The position numbers and the translations under genes were made by a program. The notes under the pieces are model-generated. The model ran no database searches and was not told where the DNA came from. It worked only from the letters and a program-made list of their open reading frames with translations. From contig NZ_QWDC01000002.1 of the NCBI RefSeq assembly GCF_003432115.1, forward strand, positions 1,080,877 to 1,144,876: 64,000 nt of DNA. Direction: 5' to 3'. Position 1 is the stretch's first letter; each line of letters starts with the position of its first letter. The DNA comes from Mucilaginibacter conchicola (GTDB lineage Bacteria; Bacteroidota; Bacteroidia; Sphingobacteriales; Sphingobacteriaceae). Positions 8,473 to 17,699 of the stretch are shown here, one piece after another.

Positions 8473-9474
8473 ATGACTACAAATAGCAACTCCCCGCTTT
8501 CTTCTGCCGGGGGATCACAACAATATGCATCTTATTTTGAAACCAACTCTGATAGCATCCTGATACATGATGAGAGTGGAAATTTATTAGAAGCCAACAA
8601 TGAAGCTTGCCGGATGTTAGGATACACCAAACCCGAACTGTTGCAGATGAACATTGCCGACCTTGAAGCAGGCTTGCAAACAATTTCAACACAAAAAGGC
8701 TGGGCAAATTTTCTCACATCAAATTCGCTTATCCTGCAGCGCGATTTTCGCAAAAAAGATAACAGTATTTTTGCGGTAGAAATATATTACAGATGCTTTG
8801 ATAAAGCAGGCGAAGCTTTCTATGAGTGTACCGTAAAAGATGTAAGCGAGCGTAATTTGTTAAGGCTTAGAGAGCGTAACCGCGTGCGCATATTAGAACT
8901 GTTGGCTATTGATGCCGATATATATACCATTTTGAATGCGATTGTAAGATCAATAGAAGAAGAAGCACCCAACTGTATTTGTACAATCCAACTTTACGAT
9001 AAAAAAACTAACACACTAAATTTTGGTGCAGCACCCGGTATGCCCGATTTTTATAATCAGGCAACCAATGGAGTAACCGCTGCTGAAGGCGTAGGTTCAT
9101 GCGGAACCGCTGCATTTTCTAAAACATTGGTTTGCGTTGAGGATATAGCCACCCACCCATATTGGGCCGACTATAAAGATCTTGCTTTTAGGGCCGGAGT
9201 ACGCTCATGCTGGTCGCAACCCATTATATCAGCAAGAGGAGAACTGGTAGGTACGTTTGCAATTTACCATAGCGAACCTCAAACACCAGCGGATAAAGAT
9301 CTGCAAAGAATAACATACGGAGCCCGCTTTGCCAACCTTGCAATAGAAAACAGGCGTATAAAAGCCGAGTTATTAGAAAATAAAACCTATTTGGAGCAAT
9401 TGTTACAAGAACGCACGCAAGAACTGGCACGCGTTATTAAAGAACGTGATGCGTTAAAGCAGGCAAAAAGCTAA
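8473..9474 (+). CDS. PAS-GAF sensory protein lacking a kinase domain
   Basis: 333 residues. PAS (about 15-135; SDSILIHDESGNLLEANNEA) and GAF (about 145-295; GVGSCGTAAF) match the first ~310 residues of the kinase at 4666 almost position by position. The two genes are therefore a duplication. After the GAF domain a coiled coil (YLEQLLQERTQELARVIKE) runs to the C-terminus, exactly where the kinase would begin, and the gene stops. A terminator follows 30 bases later, so this looks like an intended end rather than random truncation. It may dimerise with or modulate the kinase through the shared coiled coil. This is inference. Confidence 0.85.
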   Translation: MTTNSNSPLSSAGGSQQYASYFETNSDSILIHDESGNLLEANNEACRMLGYTKPELLQMNIADLEAGLQTISTQKGWANFLTSNSLILQRDFRKKDNSIFAVEIYYRCFDKAGEAFYECTVKDVSERNLLRLRERNRVRILELLAIDADIYTILNAIVRSIEEEAPNCICTIQLYDKKTNTLNFGAAPGMPDFYNQATNGVTAAEGVGSCGTAAFSKTLVCVEDIATHPYWADYKDLAFRAGVRSCWSQPIISARGELVGTFAIYHSEPQTPADKDLQRITYGARFANLAIENRRIKAELLENKTYLEQLLQERTQELARVIKERDALKQAKS

Positions 9475-9503
9475 AGCAACCTTTGATCGTTTAATAAGAA
9501 TAA

Positions 9504-9539
9504 AAATCGGCATTTGGTTATAAGGCTAAATGCCGATTT
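9504..9539. terminator. Bidirectional terminator
   Basis: A perfect 12-bp stem (AAATCGGCATTT with its complement) has a 12-base loop. It lies between the convergent ends of the PAS-GAF gene and the lipoprotein gene at 9559. Confidence 0.65.
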
Positions 9540-9558
9540 GCTTCTTTAACTCAAGTTA

Positions 9559-10245
9559 TTATTTAATTTTATCTTCATCAATTTCAAACATCTTTGGATC
9601 GATAGCCTGCTTTTTCACCGAAATCACGTCATAGGTTTTACTTGATAAAATATTTTTGTGTGAGCTATCATAATGTACCGCTTTCAGCTTTAAATAAAAT
9701 TCCCCAGACTCGGTAACCACTTTATTGAAGAAACCCAAGCGCCAATTTTTAAAATCTTCTTTATTTACACTTAAGTAATCTCTGGAAAATACAAACGTAA
9801 AATCGGTGTATGTTTTCGAGTCCTTTTCGGCGAAACTCGTAGTAAGATTAATTTCTTCACACGGCTGCGAAAGTATCTTGTCGTTTATCTTATTAACGCT
9901 GAACTTCTCCAATCTTTCTTTTGGGTTATTTAATTGTAGTTTGCGTAAAGTGTCTGAATTATTGAAAAGTAGTAATCTTAAAGGCCCATCTTTGAAGTAA
10001 TAATCTTTAACCAAATGAAAACTCGGCAATCTATAAGAGTGAAGGCTAACGTAATTACCGTGTGAGTAAAACAATTGTACGGTATCCTCTAAATTAAAAA
10101 GGCTATCCCTATCTTTAATTACCTCGTGATATGTAATTATCCCTTCAAATTCTTTTGCGTTACTTTTTGAGGCTTTGTTTTTGCATTCAGCGAAGCCAAT
10201 CGAGATTGCTAACCCGAATGAGATAATTTTTAAGGCTTTAGGCAT
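9559..10245 (-). CDS. Hypothetical exported protein, possible lipoprotein
   Basis: 228 residues, not recognised. The N-terminus (MPKALKIISFGLAISIGFAEC) is a hydrophobic export signal ending at Cys21, with a loose lipobox (GFAEC). The mature part is charged and rich in Lys, Asp and Phe, with predicted strands (DFTFVFSRDYLSVNKEDF) and no membrane segment. It lies 40 bases downstream of the SnoaL-like gene on the same strand and may be cotranscribed with it. Base composition looks more AT-rich than its neighbours by eye. No function is proposed. Confidence 0.55.
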   Translation of the reverse strand: MPKALKIISFGLAISIGFAECKNKASKSNAKEFEGIITYHEVIKDRDSLFNLEDTVQLFYSHGNYVSLHSYRLPSFHLVKDYYFKDGPLRLLLFNNSDTLRKLQLNNPKERLEKFSVNKINDKILSQPCEEINLTTSFAEKDSKTYTDFTFVFSRDYLSVNKEDFKNWRLGFFNKVVTESGEFYLKLKAVHYDSSHKNILSSKTYDVISVKKQAIDPKMFEIDEDKIK

Positions 10246-10284
10246 ATTTTAGTCCTTTATCTGATAGATCTGTTCAAAGTTCTC

Positions 10285-10707
10285 TCAGCTCGAGTGATCG
10301 ACAACTATCTTCCACGCTCCGTTTATCTTTTTAAACCATAGCGTGTAGTAGCCTGTTGATGAACTGGTTTTATATTTCAAATGCCAGCCACCGTAAACAA
10401 ATGCGTTGTCTTTGTTTATGATCTCAACTTTTTTTATGGCGTAGGTAAGAGTGCCCATGTTGGTTTTAGATTTAGCATAGGTTTGCTGATAGTTCTTCAG
10501 CGTGTTGGCGTAGCCGAAAGTAGGGCCGGTTGGGCTCACAAACATTACCGAGTCTGATTTCCAGTAACAGTGCATAAAGGTTTCCAGGTCGCCTTTGTTC
10601 CAGGCCTGGCGTGATGTTTCCATTACTTTTAGTATCGCCTGGCGGTCTTGCGCTTTAACAAAAATAACTGAGAGTATTAAAAAGCAGCAGATGATGAGTT
10701 TCTTCAT
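10285..10707 (-). CDS. SnoaL/NTF2-like exported protein (DUF4440 type)
   Basis: 140 residues from the ATG at 10707. The signal peptide is MKKLIICCFLILSVIFVKAQ. The mature domain has the NTF2/SnoaL cone pattern: an early helix (ILKVMETSRQAWNKGDLETF), a central pocket (YWKSDSVMFVSPTGPTFG), and a final strand pair (YYTLWFKKINGAWKIVVDHSS). This DUF4440-like group in Bacteroidota is exported and of unknown substrate. An in-frame ATG five codons earlier would spoil the signal peptide, so the later start is chosen. Confidence 0.75.
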   Translation of the reverse strand: MKKLIICCFLILSVIFVKAQDRQAILKVMETSRQAWNKGDLETFMHCYWKSDSVMFVSPTGPTFGYANTLKNYQQTYAKSKTNMGTLTYAIKKVEIINKDNAFVYGGWHLKYKTSSSTGYYTLWFKKINGAWKIVVDHSS

Positions 10708-10848
10708 AGGCCTAATATACAAATGTTAGGGGAGTTGTATTTACACCTATACTGCATATATCGCTTGTTGTACAGTTGGCCTTTAAGAAGTATATTGTTG
10801 TTCTTAACTTAGCACAAGTGCCTGTAAATAGTATTAAATTGTAAGTTT

Positions 10849-11271
10849 ATGCTTTCTGTATATATATCCACATTAATAGCATTTGTTTCGTTTTTTGCTC
10901 CGCAACAGCAAAGTAAGGTTCCAGATCTGTTCAAAGGAAATTTTGCAGACGATTATGGTATTAAGTATTCTATCAACGATACCCTTTGGATACAACAGCC
11001 CCGCAGTAAATACCATATTATAAAATGGAATACAAAAGAGCAATACATAGTAGCCCGTAACGATGCCCAAAACCCGGGCGAAGGCGGCTTGTATACCCGT
11101 ATTGATTATATGCAGTTCAGTAATATGGAGCCATGGAAGTGGGGTTTTTGCCTTTCTGTTTATGACGCCAAAACAGATGCCATTGCCGAAAGCACCGCCA
11201 AAGCTGATAGGCAAAATCCAAAAAAAGGCTGCGGCGGGTATCCATTCTCGAGGATGAAAAGGCTTAACTAA
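10849..11271 (+). CDS. Hypothetical exported protein
   Basis: 140 residues, not recognised. The N-terminus (MLSVYISTLIAFVSFF) is hydrophobic, so export is likely. The middle contains DDYGIKYSINDTLWIQ and a GEGGLYTRIDYMQF segment resembling a small beta-sandwich. The C-terminus is cysteine- and glycine-containing (KKGCGGYPFSRMKRL). No operon partner; the palindromic repeat and terminator follow. Confidence 0.6.
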   Translation: MLSVYISTLIAFVSFFAPQQQSKVPDLFKGNFADDYGIKYSINDTLWIQQPRSKYHIIKWNTKEQYIVARNDAQNPGEGGLYTRIDYMQFSNMEPWKWGFCLSVYDAKTDAIAESTAKADRQNPKKGCGGYPFSRMKRLN

Positions 11272-11286
11272 TCATACATCAAAACG

Positions 11287-11377
11287 CGTCATTGCGAGGA
11301 ACGAAGCAATCTCCGAACTATACAGAGAGGCTCATCCTGAAGAGATTGCCACGTCGCTGTTGCTCCTCGCAATGACG
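11287..11377. repeat. Palindromic intergenic repeat, family A copy 1
   Basis: Outer arms CGTCATTGCGAGGA and its near complement enclose inner arms with GCAATCTC and GAGATTGC. The same outer and inner arms recur at 14963, 24871 and 29796. The element can fold as one long imperfect hairpin and contains no ORF. Confidence 0.75.
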
Positions 11378-11381
11378 TGGG

Positions 11382-11424
11382 TATAAATAAGAAAAGCCGC
11401 TTTTAGCGGCTTTTCTTATTTATA
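11382..11424. terminator. Strong bidirectional terminator
   Basis: A 20-bp perfect stem has a TTT loop. The core is GAAAAGCCGCT and its complement, with A/T runs on both sides. It lies between convergent genes ending at 11271 and 11433. Confidence 0.8.
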
Positions 11425-11432
11425 AATTCTTC

Positions 11433-13337
11433 TTACTTCAATCTGCTTTTCAATTCAGATATCGGCATGCTGATCATGCGGCCTACAGGCTGTTTGCCAC
11501 GGTAGGTGATTACCTTTAATTGTGTGGCATCAATCGGTACGGTTAACACACCAATGTACTTAGGATAAAATCTATCCGGGTATGAGTTATCAAAGCTGTA
11601 GTAAATATCCAGGCCTTTTACCTCGTTGGTTAGCGTAACATTTAATGTACTATCTGCGTTGCGGCCAACTTTAAAATCTGGGTCGTAAGCACTTGGCGCG
11701 TATTTGGTTTCGGCCTCATCAAAACGTGCGAAGTGTTTCTCTACTTTACCAAAGAAGGTATCAAAATTCTTTTTAGCCGCCGGCGACCATACGCTCTCTG
11801 CCAGTGCAAAACCACGTGGCCATGTCATATACTCCACCTGGCGGATGTTGTACACTTGCTCTGTCCATAAGTTGGCTTGTCCGCCTTTTATCAGTTTGGC
11901 ATTAACACCAGCCGGAACAGGGTCAAACTCGTAAGTTTTGCTTAAACGTAATGATGCATAAACATGCGGTTCCATTACGCGGTCGCTTTGCATGTAGTCG
12001 AGGTAAACGTAGGTAGTTGGGCTCATCACTACCTCGTGGCCAAGGTTTGCAGCCTCTATACCGCCTTTAACACCTCTCCAGCTCATTAAAGCAGCGTTAG
12101 GGCCAATGCCACCTTCCAGTATCTCATCCCAACCCAAAAACTTCTTGCCTTTTGATTCTACTATCTTTTCTACACGTTTCTCAAAATAACTTTGTACTTC
12201 TTCCTGCGTTTTCAGGTTTTCTTTAGCCATCAGCGCTTTTACCTGGTCGCTTTGCTCCCAAAAGTTTTTAGCACATTCGTCGCCACCCATGTGGATGTAC
12301 TGGAACGGGAAAAGCTGTGCCAACTCGCCAACAACCTTGTCCAGAAACTGGTAAGTGAACTCGCCCGCAGGGTTAAGGGTATTATCAACAATGGCAGGGT
12401 GGCCCGGTTTAGACCAGTCCATAATTTTCTCACCATAACGAACAGTGTATTTATCAGCACCGGCAGTGGCCGAAAGCTCTGGGTATGATGCAACAGCCGC
12501 TAAACTGTGGCCCGGTACATCAACCTCGGGCATAATATTCACAAAACGCTGCTGCGCATATTTTACTACCTCGCGGATATCATCCTGAGTATAAAAACCA
12601 CCGTAGTTGCGTTGCTCGCCTGGTCTTGGCGGGGCAAAATTACCAAACTCGCCTTCGCGTTTAATATTGTAAGCGCCAACCGTGGTTAACTTAGGGAAGC
12701 TCTTGATCTCCACGCGCCATCCTTCATCATCAGTCAAATGCCAGTGAAACAGGTTAAGCTTGTACTTAGCCATGTTATCTATATAGCTCATTACTTCTTT
12801 TTTAGTGAAGAAGTGGCGAGATACATCTAACATTAATCCTCTCCAGGCAAAACGTGGATAGTCGGTAATGTCAACTGCCGGTACGGTCCATTTTACATTT
12901 TTAGCAACCTCTTTACCCTCTATCTCTTTAGGCAACAGCTGGAATAAAGTTTGCAAGCCATAGTATAAACCGGCTTCGGTATTGGCTTTTATAGTAACAC
13001 CATGTGTTTTTGACGACAGGTAATAACCTTCCTGCCCTATAACATTATCAGGCGTGGTATTAAGCACTAATTTAATAGCTGCGGTAGGGGCAGATGCTTT
13101 TACGTGCACCATTTTACCGGTAGCTGTTGAGAATTTACTTTTGATGAGATCAAGCACCGGTGTCATCTTAGTAGTAAGAGGAGCTTGTACGGTAATCTCT
13201 TTAGGTAAAATGAACTGGCCGGTGTGCGCGGTGGTTTTTACCGGCTCGGGTATTATTGCAAAAGTGCTGGTTGGTGTTTGTGCAAAAACAGCCGGTGCCA
13301 GCAGGCATGACAATACCAATAGGGAAAATTTCTTCAT
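11433..13337 (-). CDS. Beta-N-acetylhexosaminidase, GH20
   Basis: 634 residues. Signal peptide (to AVFAQ, residue ~20). A GH20b-type N-terminal alpha/beta domain spans about 25-150. The GH20 TIM barrel spans about 155-510 and carries the catalytic Asp353-Glu354 pair in HMGGDECAKNFW; the second residue is the acid/base and the first polarises the substrate acetamide. WHLTDDEGWR and the active-site tryptophans (LGWDEILEGG, LMSWRG) are present. About 100 C-terminal residues form a small beta domain typical of the family. It should release terminal GlcNAc/GalNAc from chitin-like or glycan oligomers in the periplasm. It is a single gene with its own upstream region. Confidence 0.93.
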   Translation of the reverse strand: MKKFSLLVLSCLLAPAVFAQTPTSTFAIIPEPVKTTAHTGQFILPKEITVQAPLTTKMTPVLDLIKSKFSTATGKMVHVKASAPTAAIKLVLNTTPDNVIGQEGYYLSSKTHGVTIKANTEAGLYYGLQTLFQLLPKEIEGKEVAKNVKWTVPAVDITDYPRFAWRGLMLDVSRHFFTKKEVMSYIDNMAKYKLNLFHWHLTDDEGWRVEIKSFPKLTTVGAYNIKREGEFGNFAPPRPGEQRNYGGFYTQDDIREVVKYAQQRFVNIMPEVDVPGHSLAAVASYPELSATAGADKYTVRYGEKIMDWSKPGHPAIVDNTLNPAGEFTYQFLDKVVGELAQLFPFQYIHMGGDECAKNFWEQSDQVKALMAKENLKTQEEVQSYFEKRVEKIVESKGKKFLGWDEILEGGIGPNAALMSWRGVKGGIEAANLGHEVVMSPTTYVYLDYMQSDRVMEPHVYASLRLSKTYEFDPVPAGVNAKLIKGGQANLWTEQVYNIRQVEYMTWPRGFALAESVWSPAAKKNFDTFFGKVEKHFARFDEAETKYAPSAYDPDFKVGRNADSTLNVTLTNEVKGLDIYYSFDNSYPDRFYPKYIGVLTVPIDATQLKVITYRGKQPVGRMISMPISELKSRLK

Positions 13338-13547
13338 ATAGGTTTGTTGAGTTTTGGTTTGTGGATGATATGCAAGTTATAACTTTTTAATATTATTTAA
13401 AAAGTTTTTTATACTTAAAGATTGCGCCAATAAGTGCCTGAATATTATATAACTGCAAATATTGGAAATTGGTTTTTTTATTTAAATTGCCATTGATAAA
13501 CCAACAGCTGCTCTCAACAGCTATCAACCATTAATAACAACTAAGCT

Positions 13548-14948
13548 ATGTCTACAGACCGCAGGAAGTTTCTGAAACATCTGGGCACCTCAGTATTACT
13601 GACCTCTGCCTCACTTAACAGTTTTGCCGCAAAACAAGAGAACGAAGTACGTATACTACGCGATAAAAAGCGCGTTAGCCCTAATGATAAAGTGCGCATT
13701 GCTACCATAGGTATGGGCATTATGGGCTTTAATGATACCCGCGCGGCATTGGCAGTTCCGGGGGTAGAGCTGGTGGGTGTGTGCGACTTGTACAAAGGCC
13801 GCCTTGCCCGTTCAAAAGAGGTGTACGGTAAAGACCTGTTCACAACCATGGATCACCGCGAGATACTGGAGCGTAAAGATATAGATGCCGTAATTGTAGC
13901 TACCAGCGATAACTGGCACAGCCAGATAGCCATTGATGCCATGCGCAAAGGCAAGGCTGTATATAGCGAGAAACCAATGGTGCATAAAATAAGCCAGGGC
14001 CTTGAGGAGATCCGCGTGCAGAAAGAAACTAAAGCGGTTTTCCAGGTGGGCAGCCAGCGTGTAAGCAGTATTGCTTATCGCAAAGCGAAGGAGATGTATG
14101 AGGCCGGAGCAATAGGAAAGATCAACTCTATCGAAGCATCGTTTAATCGCAACAGCGGATTGGGGGCATGGCAATACACACTGCCGATGGACGGTAACAT
14201 ACAAAATGTAGACTGGGCGCGTTTCCAGGCTACGGCACCGCCAAATGAGAAGCATGATTTTGACCCGCTGCGTTTCTTCCGTTGGAGAAATTACCGCGAG
14301 TATGGTACCGGAGTTGCCGGTGACTTGTTCGTTCACTTGTTAAGCGGTATCCATTTTATAACCGGTTCAAAAGGGCCCGAGACCATTTTCTCGATAGGTG
14401 CTTTAGATTACTGGAAAGATGGCCGTAACGTGCCCGATGTAATGAGTGCAGTTATCCAGTACGGCGAAACAAAAGAGCATCCGGCTTTCCAGGTAACACT
14501 TCGTGTGAACTTTGTAAGCGGCGAGGGTGATTACGGCACAACAAAAATTATAGGCTCTGAAGGTGTAATGGACCTGGGCGGAGAAGGCGAAAGTTTCAGC
14601 ATCCGTAAAAACCATATTACTGATGCGCCGGGCATTGGTGGTTGGGATTCATTAGAAACCTACCCGGAGGCAGAGCAAAAGAAACTACTGGCGGCTTACA
14701 ACCAGCGCTGGACAAAAGCCCAGCAGGAAGCTCCTAAATCAGAGCCGATAGTTTATCGAGCCCCTGAAGACTATAGCGCAAACATTGACCACATGACCAA
14801 TTTCTTTGATGCTATCCGCACCGGTAAACCAATTGTGGAAGATGCTGTATTCGGTTTTAGGGCAGCAGCTCCGGCACTGGCCTGTAACGATAGCTATTTC
14901 CAGAAGAAAGTTATCCGTTGGGATGCGGAGAATATGAAATTGGTGTAA
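13548..14948 (+). CDS. Gfo/Idh/MocA-family oxidoreductase (Tat-exported)
   Basis: 466 residues. A twin-arginine signal (DRRKFLKHLG) is followed by a hydrophobic stretch to SFAAK. A Rossmann domain follows (IATIGMGIMG), then the family's EKP motif (YSEKPMVHK) and a C-terminal alpha/beta dimer domain. Enzymes of this family oxidise or reduce sugar hydroxyls with tightly held NAD(P). Exported members next to DUF1080 and TIM-barrel 'isomerase' genes in Bacteroidota have been linked to 3-keto-glycoside metabolism. The convergent gene at 15135 is such a TIM-barrel protein, also with a Tat-like signal, which supports that reading. Confidence 0.88.
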   Translation: MSTDRRKFLKHLGTSVLLTSASLNSFAAKQENEVRILRDKKRVSPNDKVRIATIGMGIMGFNDTRAALAVPGVELVGVCDLYKGRLARSKEVYGKDLFTTMDHREILERKDIDAVIVATSDNWHSQIAIDAMRKGKAVYSEKPMVHKISQGLEEIRVQKETKAVFQVGSQRVSSIAYRKAKEMYEAGAIGKINSIEASFNRNSGLGAWQYTLPMDGNIQNVDWARFQATAPPNEKHDFDPLRFFRWRNYREYGTGVAGDLFVHLLSGIHFITGSKGPETIFSIGALDYWKDGRNVPDVMSAVIQYGETKEHPAFQVTLRVNFVSGEGDYGTTKIIGSEGVMDLGGEGESFSIRKNHITDAPGIGGWDSLETYPEAEQKKLLAAYNQRWTKAQQEAPKSEPIVYRAPEDYSANIDHMTNFFDAIRTGKPIVEDAVFGFRAAAPALACNDSYFQKKVIRWDAENMKLV

Positions 14949-14962
14949 CATCGCCACTTTCC

Positions 14963-15062
14963 CGTCATTGCGAGGACGCCGAAGGCGACGTGGCAATCCC
15001 CGATAAGCAGAGCCGCTCTGTAAGTAGGGGATTGCCACGTCGCTATGCTCCTCGCAATGACG
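14963..15062. repeat. Palindromic intergenic repeat, family A copy 2
   Basis: Outer arms CGTCATTGCGAGGA and TCCTCGCAATGACG; inner arms CGTGGCAATCCCC and GGGGATTGCCACG. It is the cleanest of the family A copies and lies 14 bases after the oxidoreductase stop codon. Confidence 0.75.
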
Positions 15063-15079
15063 AATTTGTACCAAACAAA

Positions 15080-15109
15080 AAAGCCGGGCGCTTCTCAGCG
15101 GCCGGCTTT
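15080..15109. terminator. Bidirectional terminator
   Basis: An 11-bp stem (AAGCCGGGCGC against GCGGCCGGCTT, one mismatch) is preceded by A-rich and followed by T-rich sequence. It lies between convergent genes. Confidence 0.6.
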
Positions 15110-15134
15110 ACTTTTATAAGTGTTCAATCAATAG

Positions 15135-16019
15135 TTACACGTGGAAGTGGTTTGCCTTAATGTAGTTGTAGCTTTTAGTAATGCTTACAAACGGATCGCC
15201 TGGGCAAATATCCTGCTCGTTAAAGAAATACTTTAAGCCCGCAGTTTTTGCATGGGCAAATATCTTTTTAAACGGAATAACACCGTTACCAACTTCGGTA
15301 AACATTTGTTTAGGGGTGTTATCCATATCTTTTACGTGCCATAGCGGGAAACGGCCCGGGTGTTTCTCAAACATCGCAATAGGGTCTTGCTTTGCGCGGT
15401 ACATCCAGTAAATGTCCATCTCCATTTTTACCAAATCGGCATCGGTTGAATCCAGCAATACATCGTACGGGTATTTACCATCTTGTGATGCAAACTCAAA
15501 ATCGTGGTTGTGGTAGCAAAGCTGTATGCCGGCTTTTTTAGCTATCTCGCCACCTTTGTTTAGTTTCTCGGCAGTTTCTTTATAGTGATCAAGTGTTCCG
15601 CGTTCGCTATCCAGCAGGTAAGCGCAAACCATGTATTTAAGGCCAACCGCTGCGGCATCGTCAACCGCTTTTTGCCAGTCGTTAACAATAGTGCCTTTGG
15701 TATCAGGCATGCCTTCGCCCAACATAAAGTGTCCGCTTGGCATTATCAGGCCGTTATCGCCCAGCACCTTTTTAAATTCGGCAGGCTCCATTCCGTAAAA
15801 TTTCTGCGTGCCGGTATAAGTAGCACCCTCAACCGAGTTAAAGCCTACTTTAGCAACTTTGCCTAAAGTACCCACAGGGTCTTTAGCCATTGCATCACGT
15901 ACGGTGTAAAGCTGTACGCCTATGTATTTTTTCTTTTTAGCTGCAAATAATTCAGGAGCCATTAACAGGCCTGCCGATAGCATTGCACTGCTTTTAAGGA
16001 ACGAGCGTCTTGATGTCAT
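15135..16019 (-). CDS. Sugar phosphate isomerase/epimerase-like TIM-barrel protein (exported)
   Basis: 294 residues. The N-terminus MTSRRSFLKSS plus a hydrophobic run is Tat-like, so it acts outside the cytosol. The body is an AP-endonuclease-2/xylose-isomerase-type TIM barrel (IGVQLYTVRDAMAKDP; metal-binding YHNHDFEFA; MEMDIYWMYRA; LWHVKDMD; FNEQD). Known exported members of this fold act on 3-keto-sugars and related substrates rather than sugar phosphates. With the Gfo/Idh/MocA gene opposite and DUF1080/GMC genes 3 kb away, that is the favoured but unproven role here. Confidence 0.85.
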   Translation of the reverse strand: MTSRRSFLKSSAMLSAGLLMAPELFAAKKKKYIGVQLYTVRDAMAKDPVGTLGKVAKVGFNSVEGATYTGTQKFYGMEPAEFKKVLGDNGLIMPSGHFMLGEGMPDTKGTIVNDWQKAVDDAAAVGLKYMVCAYLLDSERGTLDHYKETAEKLNKGGEIAKKAGIQLCYHNHDFEFASQDGKYPYDVLLDSTDADLVKMEMDIYWMYRAKQDPIAMFEKHPGRFPLWHVKDMDNTPKQMFTEVGNGVIPFKKIFAHAKTAGLKYFFNEQDICPGDPFVSITKSYNYIKANHFHV

Positions 16020-16146
16020 TATCTGGTTTTTTTAATTGGTTGTGTAAATGTAACACATTGGTGTTTTAAAACAAATAGACACCGGAAAAATAAAAAGGTT
16101 TAAAATTTTAGCTGGTTTGGCTTAAATAACAAGGAGTCTCCACGCC

Positions 16147-16212
16147 ATTGTTGGTGTTGTCACCAACAATTATTGATCTGCATAGCTTCGTGTTGGTGAC
16201 AACACCAACACG
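16147..16212. repeat. REP-like inverted pair of hairpins
   Basis: Two perfect 10-bp hairpins share the core stem TGTTGGTG. The first (16147-16170) has loop TTGT, and the second (16189-16212) has loop ACAA. The second is essentially the reverse complement of the first, so the 66 bases form an inverted doublet like a REPIN/BIME unit. It is unrelated in sequence to repeat families A and B. Confidence 0.7.
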
Positions 16213-16230
16213 GGCAGCAGGGGTAATTAA

Positions 16231-16271
16231 ACAAACAAGGCACAATGATTAAATCACTGTGCCTTGTTTGT
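16231..16271 (-). terminator. Terminator of the helicase gene
   Basis: A 20-bp stem with one mismatch (ACAAACAAGGCACAATGATT against its complement) begins eight bases past the helicase stop codon. Confidence 0.65.
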
Positions 16272-16278
16272 AAATTTC

Positions 16279-17565
16279 TTATGCCGGTTTACTTTCACCA
16301 CCTGCAGGTCTCGGTGGTTTCTTTTTACCGAAACGACGGTCGTTGCGGCGGCCGCCTCTTCTCTTATCATCGTGCCTGTCAGAGCGGTCTTCTTTTATCG
16401 GCTCAATACCTTTCAGGCTTTCCGGTAATTCTTTCTCTGTAATAGGGCGCTCAATCAGCTCCTCGATACTTTTTAAACGGCGCAGATCGCGGTTGTTAAC
16501 GAAGGTGATGGCGGTACCGGTTGTTGCCGCGCGTGCCGTACGGCCAATGCGGTGAACATAATCTTCCGGATCAGGTGGTACATCGTAATTCACTACCAGG
16601 TCGATACCCTCAACATCAATACCGCGCGATAGGGCATCGGTACCAATAATAACCGGCAACTGCCTGTTCTTAAAGCGAAGCAAAATTTCCTCTCGCTCTT
16701 TCTGTTCCAGATCTGAGTGGAATGCAGCAGTGTTGATATGGGCAGCCTTCAGTTCCTTAAAAAGCGATTTCACAATTTCCTTGCGGGATGCAAAGATGAT
16801 AGAGCTTTGGTAACCCTCTTTCAGTATCAGCTTTAACAAAGGCGTTTTTTGCTGATCGTGCAGGCGGTAGATCTGCTGATCTATCCCGGCAGCAGGTTGC
16901 GAAATAGCGATATTGATCTGCTGTGGCTCATGCAATATGGCGTTAGCCAGCTTGCGGATGCGCTGCGGCATGGTAGCCGAGAATAACAGCGTTTGGCGTT
17001 TTTTAGGCAGATAATTTACTATCCGCATAATATCGTCATGGAAACCCATATCCAGCATACGGTCGGCTTCGTCTAAAACCAAATGGGTAATGTGGTTCAT
17101 CTTTAACACGCCCGATGTAAGATGGGCTATCAATCTACCTGGTGTTGCTATGATGATGTTTACATTGTTTTCGATACCGCGGCGTTGTTGTTCATAGGCC
17201 ATACCATCGCCGCCGCCAAAAACAGCCTGCGAACTTACGCCCGAGAAATAGGCCAAACCTTCTACCTGCTGGTCTATCTGTTGTGCCAACTCGCGGGTTG
17301 GTGCCAATATTAAAGCAGTGGTGTGGTGTTTATGTGTTTTGCAGATGTTATCTAAAACAGGGAGCAAATATGACGCGGTTTTGCCCGTGCCTGTTTGTGC
17401 ACAAGCTATCAGGTCGTCGCCATTCATGATAACCGGAATGGCCATTGATTGTATTGGGGTAGGGGTATTAAAGCCCATGCTTAAAACACCCTCTAAAAGT
17501 TGTTCGTCGAAATTAAAATCCTGAAATGTCACTCTATTGTTAAACGTATGCCTGCAAGGTAGCAA
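16279..17565 (-). CDS. DEAD-box RNA helicase (RhlE-like)
   Basis: The motifs appear in order: Q motif (FNFDEQLLEG, then TPTPIQSMAIP), Walker A AQTGTGKT, Ia PTRELAQQ, II DEAD, III SAT, and C-terminal TDALSRGID and HRIGRTARA. The last ~50 residues are basic and Gly/Arg-rich (RRGGRRNDRRFGKKKP), as in cold-adapted RhlE proteins. It unwinds structured RNA with ATP in the cytosol. The true start may be the GTG at 17532 (VTFQDFNF), where family similarity begins. The ATG at 17565 would add eleven unusual residues. Confidence 0.92.
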   Translation of the reverse strand: MLPCRHTFNNRVTFQDFNFDEQLLEGVLSMGFNTPTPIQSMAIPVIMNGDDLIACAQTGTGKTASYLLPVLDNICKTHKHHTTALILAPTRELAQQIDQQVEGLAYFSGVSSQAVFGGGDGMAYEQQRRGIENNVNIIIATPGRLIAHLTSGVLKMNHITHLVLDEADRMLDMGFHDDIMRIVNYLPKKRQTLLFSATMPQRIRKLANAILHEPQQINIAISQPAAGIDQQIYRLHDQQKTPLLKLILKEGYQSSIIFASRKEIVKSLFKELKAAHINTAAFHSDLEQKEREEILLRFKNRQLPVIIGTDALSRGIDVEGIDLVVNYDVPPDPEDYVHRIGRTARAATTGTAITFVNNRDLRRLKSIEELIERPITEKELPESLKGIEPIKEDRSDRHDDKRRGGRRNDRRFGKKKPPRPAGGESKPA

Positions 17566-17699
17566 AAAATGCCGCTTAAGCTTGTTTTTACTTTACAATG
17601 TTAATAGGTGCTATACATTTGGCAACTGTTAAATACTACAAATGCGTAACAATCCAAACAAAACGCATTCACGTTTATTACTGAAGGTAATTATTTAAT

